Part shown: positions 58,334-64,000 of the stretch, in pieces
Layout of the letters: each line of letters opens with the position of its first letter
Position numbering within the stretch: position 1 is the stretch's first letter
Origin: Galeruca laticollis
Taxonomy: Eukaryota; Arthropoda; Insecta; Coleoptera; Chrysomelidae
Assembly: GCA_963921935.1 (NCBI GenBank)
Contig: OY998177.1
Location: 23,335,926 to 23,399,925 of the forward strand
Length of the DNA stretch: 64,000 nucleotides
Direction: 5' to 3'
The notes under the pieces: generated by a model
Databases searched by the model: none
Told to the model about the DNA's origin: nothing
The model's input: only the letters and a program-made list of their open reading frames with translations
Translations under genes and position numbers: made by a program

Positions 58334-58738
58334 AATAATACGTACCCTAAAGTAAGTAAAATAAATAGTTTGATAAAGGAGTGTACTCATACGAATCTGT
58401 TATTTACTACAATACCACAGGTTTTCGGTGAGAAAAATAAAATTTGTAATTCTATTCAAAAGTTCCACAGCGTATTTCATGAATATCTTTACAAACTGAA
58501 TCAATGTGCAGAGGAGAGGGTCGTGATGTTGAATGTATTGAGTTGTAAAGGACAATTAATAAGTGAGGTAAATATCTGTAAGAATTTTGTAGATTTATTA
58601 AATCGGAAAAAGATTAATAGTAACTTACATTTTGTATTTTTTAAAAGTAATTCTGAAATACATAATGGCATTAATATTGAATTAGAAAAGCTTAGTCTTA
58701 ACCAAACAGTTGTTGCTTATAATATTGTTATTAAATAG
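58334..58738 (+). pseudogene. CR1-like element ORF1, second part (esterase C-terminus)
   Basis: Open from 58370 to TAG 58736-58738: INSLIKECTHTNLLFTTIPQ, NKICNSIQKFHSVFHEYL, NICKNFVDLLNRKKINSN. It continues the SGNH-esterase-like domain cut at 52826. Removing the I-like insertion and one target copy leaves the flanks adjacent, supporting a single interrupted ORF1. Confidence 0.6.
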
Positions 58739-58962
58739 CTCAGCAACAAAAAAATTCGAGAGATATTAATTTTGTAAACAGTACTAAAGGAAGTGGAAGT
58801 GTATTTTTAGAACAAAGACAGGAGGTGCTAGAAACACACCAGCAATTCATTTATACTATATTTAAATGTACAAAGCTCACCAGCTCATATTGATGAACTC
58901 AGAAATTTAGTTGAACATAAAAAACCTAGTGTTTTGTGTCTCTCAGAAACACATGTAACGAA

Positions 58963-58965
<3 letters not shown>

Positions 58966-59035
<70 letters not shown>
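58966..59035. repeat. (TA)n microsatellite, left boundary of the 1.9 kb segment
   Basis: About 70 bp of TA located inside the CR1-like endonuclease reading frame right after SETHVTKD. Confidence 0.95.
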
Positions 59036-59037
<2 letters not shown>

Positions 59038-59989
59038 CATAGATAGAAACCTGCAACACTCTGTACACTAAATTATGGAATAAAAGACTACACACTGTAA
59101 GCAAGTACAAAATTTTAGAATTTGAATTTTTTTTTAAAAATGGTTTGAAATGGAGACAATCTGTACTATTCACTTTTGAATAGAGAAAGTAGACAAGAGT
59201 CAAGCTGTAGAATTGTGAAGGAAATTTTAAATACGCTTTATAAATACATATATGAAATAAAATAACATGATTTTAATATTTGAGAGAGAGAATTTTTAAA
59301 CGTTGTTCCATATAAATAATAACAATCAATTTTTCTCATTGTACAAGTATAATAATACTATGATTTGTTTTAAAAAAGAAAATATTAGATATTGAAAGAA
59401 GTTTTCTAATAAGATTATGTAATTATTTAATACATGTCAAGGTAGGAAGTCAAATAATAGCATTAAATTCATAGAGCATGACATTTGTGAAATGAATTGT
59501 GATTCCCTATAGATATTATTGAAATTAAGAACTGTCATTTATAAATATTTAGAAATACAATTTAAAGGGAATAATATATGGGATTTAATCATTTAAAAAC
59601 TTTAATCAGAATGTTTTAAAAAGATAGATGAACGATCTACAACTTGAGGTGAAACTTTTCAATAAGAGTTTTTATAGCCAATTTTGATTGGTGGAATACA
59701 CTTGAAATATGTTCATCAGCGACAAGCAGATTAATAATAAAAAAATTGAATAAAACAATTTTGTTGATAATGTACACTATTCACTAGGTAGTTTCTCTTT
59801 CCGGTAGCAGTGAATGCGGAAGAAGCAAAATTTTTGAGAAAAATTATTTAAACTTGTTGAATAACAATAATTTGGATTGGTAATTATAGAAATAAATACA
59901 TTATCCTTAAAAGCAACTAAGTAATGTAAGTAATCGAGCAGATAAACATAACTTAACGAGAAAATTGGTAAATATAAAAATGTACTGAC

Positions 59990-60168
59990 CATAAAATTCA
60001 TCATTTTAACCAAGTGAAATATTGTATTGTGGAAAATGTCTCCACAATACCTTTCAGAAATTACTGGATAATGGGATTCATCTAGAATTTTCTGATATGG
60101 ATGGAATGTGGCATCAATTATAGCTTTTGTCCAGGCTAGACGGATTATTCGGATTTCCAGAAGGTAAC
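59990..60168 (-). CDS. candidate exon 2 of an unrecognised minus-strand gene
   Basis: Acceptor ATTTTGTTTTAG precedes 60168. Two bases complete the codon from exon 1, then 59 codons are open: YLLEIRIIRLAWTKAIIDAT, FHPYQKILDESHYPVISERY, CGDIFHNTIFHLVKMMNFM. A possible donor, GTCAGT, follows at 59989 and is not strong; the frame is otherwise open to 59777 with membrane-like residues of intronic look. I do not recognise the protein. There are no stops, and composition is normal for coding sequence. Confidence 0.5.
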
Positions 60169-60275
60169 CTAAAACAAAATAAAAAAAACCAATCGTTGAA
60201 GTGTACTAGAACGATACAGTGAACAGGTATTTAAAACTATTTTATTTATATATAAAAAAGGTTAAACAAACTTAC

Positions 60276-60339
60276 CGGTTTTGTGCAAAGAATTGAACTT
60301 TGATAATTCATAAGTTTTCTTCATCATAGTTTTCGCCAT
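60276..60339 (-). CDS. candidate first coding exon of an unrecognised minus-strand gene
   Basis: ATG at 60339-60337, then MAKTMMKKTYELSKFNSLHK and T plus one base, followed by donor GTAAGTTTG at 60275. The intron to 60169 is 107 bp. The split codon is completed properly by 60168-59990. The Lys-rich start is not a clear signal peptide. It lies inside a segment inserted in a CR1-like element, so gene capture or duplication is possible. Confidence 0.5.
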
Positions 60340-60934
60340 CTTATTACATAGACAATATGTGAAAGAATTAGTGTTTGCAAATTAGTATAAGATGTTGCCT
60401 AGTTTGTTATCGCACATAGAAGTAATTTTTCACCTGAGTGTATGGTTTGTTCGAATGAATGACCATCTTAGATAGTTTATTTTCACAATTTATTTGTAAC
60501 GTTTTCCCTTTGGAAAACATTTTGAAATTATATCGTTGAGACCTTTCATTTCTTGGAGATTGCTCCATCTATGTTTAACAGTTAGCAGTATTAACCTGAC
60601 GTCTATGAATCATTGGAGAGATTCGAAATCAAGCAGACAGGACCGTCTCTAGAATTTATTTAGAAATAATAAAAGCAAGTATATTTTTTTATTAACAAAA
60701 TTTCTTTATTAAAACGTAAGGATTTTATATAACTTTGGCGCTCATATTTGATATTAAAATTGTTTCTTTTTAAATACTTGAACCCTACTTTGAGATTGTC
60801 TTTCATGCGAAAGAATAATTACTTTACAAACTATTTCAAAAATTTTATAATATACCGGGCAAACTAAAATTAATAATTCATAGTATTCAAACATTAAAAT
60901 ATTCTCTCATACCAATTGTATCCAGTATAATATA

Positions 60935-60935
<1 letters not shown>

Positions 60936-60984
<49 letters not shown>
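60936..60984. repeat. (TA)n microsatellite, right boundary of the 1.9 kb segment
   Basis: About 50 bp of TA immediately before the CR1-like endonuclease resumes. Confidence 0.95.
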
Positions 60985-60987
<3 letters not shown>

Positions 60988-62890
60988 CAGAAATTAATAT
61001 TTAGGTATATGAACTAAATAAAACGGATAGTAGTAGCGGACATACAGGTGGTACTGCGGTTTTAACTCAGAATAACTTGAAGATGGCAGATGTTTTCAAA
61101 AGTTATGTTGATAAGGTTGACAGGAGTAACATTCCTTTACCAAAATAAGAAGTTTACGGTGTGTTCATTATATAGGTCTCCGAGCAGTAGCACAGTGCAA
61201 TTTTTGCAATTGTTTGAGGACTGGTGTGAAGAAAACATTAATGAGATGAATTCAAAAATATTTATTTGTGGTGATTTCAATTTAGATTGGTGTGACAACA
61301 ATATATATAGTAATAGGTTAAGGAATTTTATTTGTGATATGGGGTTTATGGATTTGGTGATAGAGTTTACTCATATAAGCAATACGAGAAATTCTCTAAT
61401 AGATTTGATACTGAGCAATACAGAAGCAGTTGTGAATGTATGCGATACACCAAAAATTAGTACTCATCGAAATATTATGGTGTCGTTAAAAATGGATTTT
61501 AAAAAAGTTGTGTGGCTGTGTGTATAGAAACTAGAGGTAGGAAAGTGGATTATTAAGCTTTAAGTAATGAATTAGACATATTACATTGGGATTATAACGA
61601 ATGGGATTTGAATAGTAGGTATATAAAATTTGAGGAGAAGGTTTTGACAATAATAAATGTGGTATATCCATAACGGCAAGTAAAAATTTATAATCACTAT
61701 AAGGGGTTTTGGAATGACAACAGAAACTGAAAATGAACAATTTACATTCGGATAGAATAGATAATAATGTAGGGGTTCCTTAGGGTAGTATTCTGGGGCC
61801 ACTATTGGTTCTGATATGTCTGAATGATATTGTAAGCGTTGCAGGAGATTGCAAAATGCATTCATTTGCGGATGATGCTTTAATATACTCCGATGGTAAT
61901 TATTTGCAATATGATACTAAAACTATTAATATCACACTTAATAACATTTATGAATATTGTTGTGTGAATCTGTTAAAGGTAAATGCCAATGAGACTAAGT
62001 CATGCTATTGGGAAAAATTGATAGTAGCCAGCTGAATGAATTAAACTTAAAACTAAAAGTTGGAGATAATGAAATTGAGAGTGTAGACAAGTTTTTGTAT
62101 TTGGGTGTAACTTTTGATAGTGAATTAAAATTTAAAAACCATGCCAATCAGATTATAAAAACCATTGATTTTAAAATCAACTATTTTAGGAGGTGTTCTC
62201 AGTATCTTAGTCAATTGGCAAGAATAATGATGTACAATACTATAGTACTACCTCATTTTGATTGTTGTGCAATGATTTCATATTTTCTTGATCAAAATGA
62301 GATGAATAGACTTCAAAAGATGCAGAATCGTGCTATGCGAATTATTCTATATTCCTCAAAATACTCTCCAATAAATGAAATGTTGGAAACACTTAACTGG
62401 TTACCAATAAAAAAGCTGTTCGAATATCATAATTTTGTATTTGTTTACAAAGTTGAAGTTGGTATTGCACCAGTATATCTGCGGAATAATTTAATTATTA
62501 ATAATGAAGTACATCATTATAATACCAGACATAGCAGTAAATATCAGGTACGTGGATAAAGGAAAAGTTTAACTCATAATCCCGTATTTCTAAAAGGATT
62601 GGATGTGTCCGGTGCTTTACCATCCGATATAAAAAATAGTATAGGTTTAGAAATTTTTAAAAGGCGGCTAAGAGACTATTTGATTGCGACGTGATTTCTC
62701 ATTTTTGTGCTTCTTGTTTTAATATTGTTAAACAGCCGTGACTAGTTTGTTTTGTATGGTTTTATTTCATATTATGTATGGATGTAGTATTATTGTTGTA
62801 TTAATTTTTAGATTTGTTTTTAGTTTTTTATATATTGTTGACTAAACCTAATTGTATTAGCTCTGTTTCAGCTGAGTAAACGATATATAT

Positions 62891-64000
62891 ATATAATAAC
62901 ATAATTTAAGAAAACAAGTAAAAAGGAAACACTTTTCTTAATTTAAACAACATATCAAATAAAGATATATTAAATAACAGCCTATAACAATATAAAAAAT
63001 AAGGAATTACCTCAATGATAACATAAAATATAGATATTGCCTAACCAATGTAATGATGTAAATAAAGTTGCTTAAGACGAAGATTATTTTTCATAACATA
63101 ATCAGCTGTTCATCTGAAATGAAAACAAATATTACTATAGTTAATTCATTATAATCATTAATTTAAGAATAAGAACAAATATAAATATTGAATAGAATAT
63201 AATCCAATAGATTTCATAGATAAACAAATAATGACATATAGACAAATAACATAAGAGAATTTATATTTATAATTGATATGAATGTAACAAGGATATACTA
63301 TCAATAATAATATTGAATGTTGTACCATGTAAATGTAACTGTGTATAACCAATTTTAATTTATTTGTATGATGAAAAAACTCATAGGAACTCTATAAATG
63401 AACTAATTATGTAAAAGAGTGTATGGGTGAAAATTTTTAATAAGTGATAGAAGTTTCAAGTATCTGATTACAAACGACAATATCTTATTGGTTATAAAAT
63501 ATGACAGAACAAACTGTGAATCAATGAATAAACTTTGGAATAGTGACCTGGAAAAGAACAAAAGACTGTTTTGTTGAAAAAAGTCGAGAATCGAGGGGAC
63601 GCTTAGAGAGAACGGAAGCTGGTGTTAAGAAGCGAGGAGTGTATGTGATAGTGTTCCTGAAATTTCAATATATTTCCGGTTTAAGACATTTAAACTTCTA
63701 AAGTACTATGAAATACAATATTAGTAATACTCACAGTTAATTGTAACAAGTTTTCGACAAGAATCTGCGAAATTTTCGTTAATTTTGGTTTTTTTGGAGA
63801 TTCAGTGGAGTGTTCCTGGGATCCAGAGACTTTCATCCCAATGCAAGAGCAACAGGTCAGTGTATTTTAATCATTTATTGGCCAATAAACAGTGTAAAAA
63901 CTCAAAATACCAATTAAGTACTTAATTTCATAAATTGATAAACTTTTGCAAATATGATCGATCTAAAAAAGAAAGAAACAGACTTTGTATAGTGTATTCA
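62891..64000. other. no recognisable gene
   Basis: A+T-rich sequence to the window end. At 63790-63855 a plus-strand stretch (GDSVECSWDPETFIPMQEQQ) precedes GTCAGTG and could be an exon or element leader, but nothing else supports it. Confidence 0.35.

Larger units (their letters stand above)
59036..60935. mobile_element. 1.9 kb segment inserted in the CR1-like ORF2, (TA)n on both sides
   Basis: The CR1 endonuclease coding sequence stops at the left TA tract and resumes right after the tract at 60936-60984, with only a few codons unaccounted for, so this segment is an insertion. No clear terminal inverted repeat or transposase is visible. It contains the exon-like pieces 59990-60168 and 60276-60339 on the minus strand. 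59036-59776 shows no coding sequence. Confidence 0.6.
58860..62700 (+). pseudogene. CR1-like element ORF2 (endonuclease and RT), split by a 1.9 kb segment and deleted
   Basis: 58885-58966 reads ELRNLVEHKKPSVLCLSETH (start of APE endonuclease). After the segment 59036-60935 it resumes at about 61010: TDSSSGHTGGTAVLTQ, LYRSPSSSTVQFLQLFEDWC, FICGDFNLDW, LIDLILSN. The RT is reduced to the palm from SLGQYSGATIGSDMSE-like codons (GSILGPLL, broken frame) and SFADDALIYSDG, then the thumb (LYLGVTFDSELKFKNH, 62002-62559). The RT N-terminal part is missing around 61560-61770. The end near 62890 has a TA-rich tail. Inactive. Confidence 0.7.

Noticed and set aside
63790..63855. Possible exon with donor GTCAGTG near the window end
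   Set aside because: No acceptor, no homology and no partner exon inside the window.

Overview
This window looks like A+T-rich insect DNA. The evidence is a spliced gene of the DPP6/DPP10 family with small exons in TE-filled introns, insect-type errantivirus-like LTR elements, Penelope-like elements (PLEs), mariner, piggyBac, pogo and Harbinger relics, I-like, R1-like and CR1-like retrotransposons, and very long (TA)n tracts. I cannot name the species; a beetle is a guess. I saw no rRNA, tRNA, CRISPR array or bacterial-style operon.

Layout. 1-6.9 kb is a graveyard on both strands: a pogo-like element inserted into a piggyBac-like element, then several PLE fragments in opposite orientations. 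7.6-19.05 kb holds the last three exons (+ strand) of an inactive dipeptidyl peptidase 10-like gene. Its two introns contain a Harbinger-type element, an antisense R1/LOA-like retrotransposon, a 0.5 kb foldback element, an IS630/mariner pseudogene and an inverted array of a 171-bp satellite. 19.4-26.4 kb has retrotransposon and mariner relics and two palindromic MITEs. 26.9-30.1 kb is a (TA)n-bounded pair of inverted PLE ends, one of them split by a Helentron/Helitron-like insert with a Pif1-type helicase end and a 118-bp minisatellite. 30.5-34.7 kb has mariner and RTE-type fragments.

36.1-42.8 kb and 43.9-51.8 kb are two complete-length LTR elements of gypsy/errantivirus type with gag, pol and env-like regions, 4-bp target duplications (ATAT and TAGT) and disabling mutations. 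The second also carries a 581-bp RTE-type insertion in pol. 51.8-62.7 kb is a CR1-like non-LTR element broken twice: by a full-length I-like element with an open ORF2 (52.8-58.3 kb, 12-bp TSD), and by a 1.9 kb segment between two (TA)n tracts. That segment holds two minus-strand pieces that look like exons 1 and 2 of an unrecognised gene; phase-compatible candidate later exons lie at 43.5 kb and, more doubtfully, 33.4 kb.

The DPP10-like gene is the only clear host gene. Everything else is transposable elements at different stages of decay, nested up to three deep, with (TA)n tracts repeatedly at insertion edges. I found no convincing new functional system. The most unusual items are the nested PLE/Helentron palindrome, the exon-bearing segment inside the CR1-like element, and the satellite inversion in the last DPP10 intron. 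All family names come from reading motifs by eye, without database searches.
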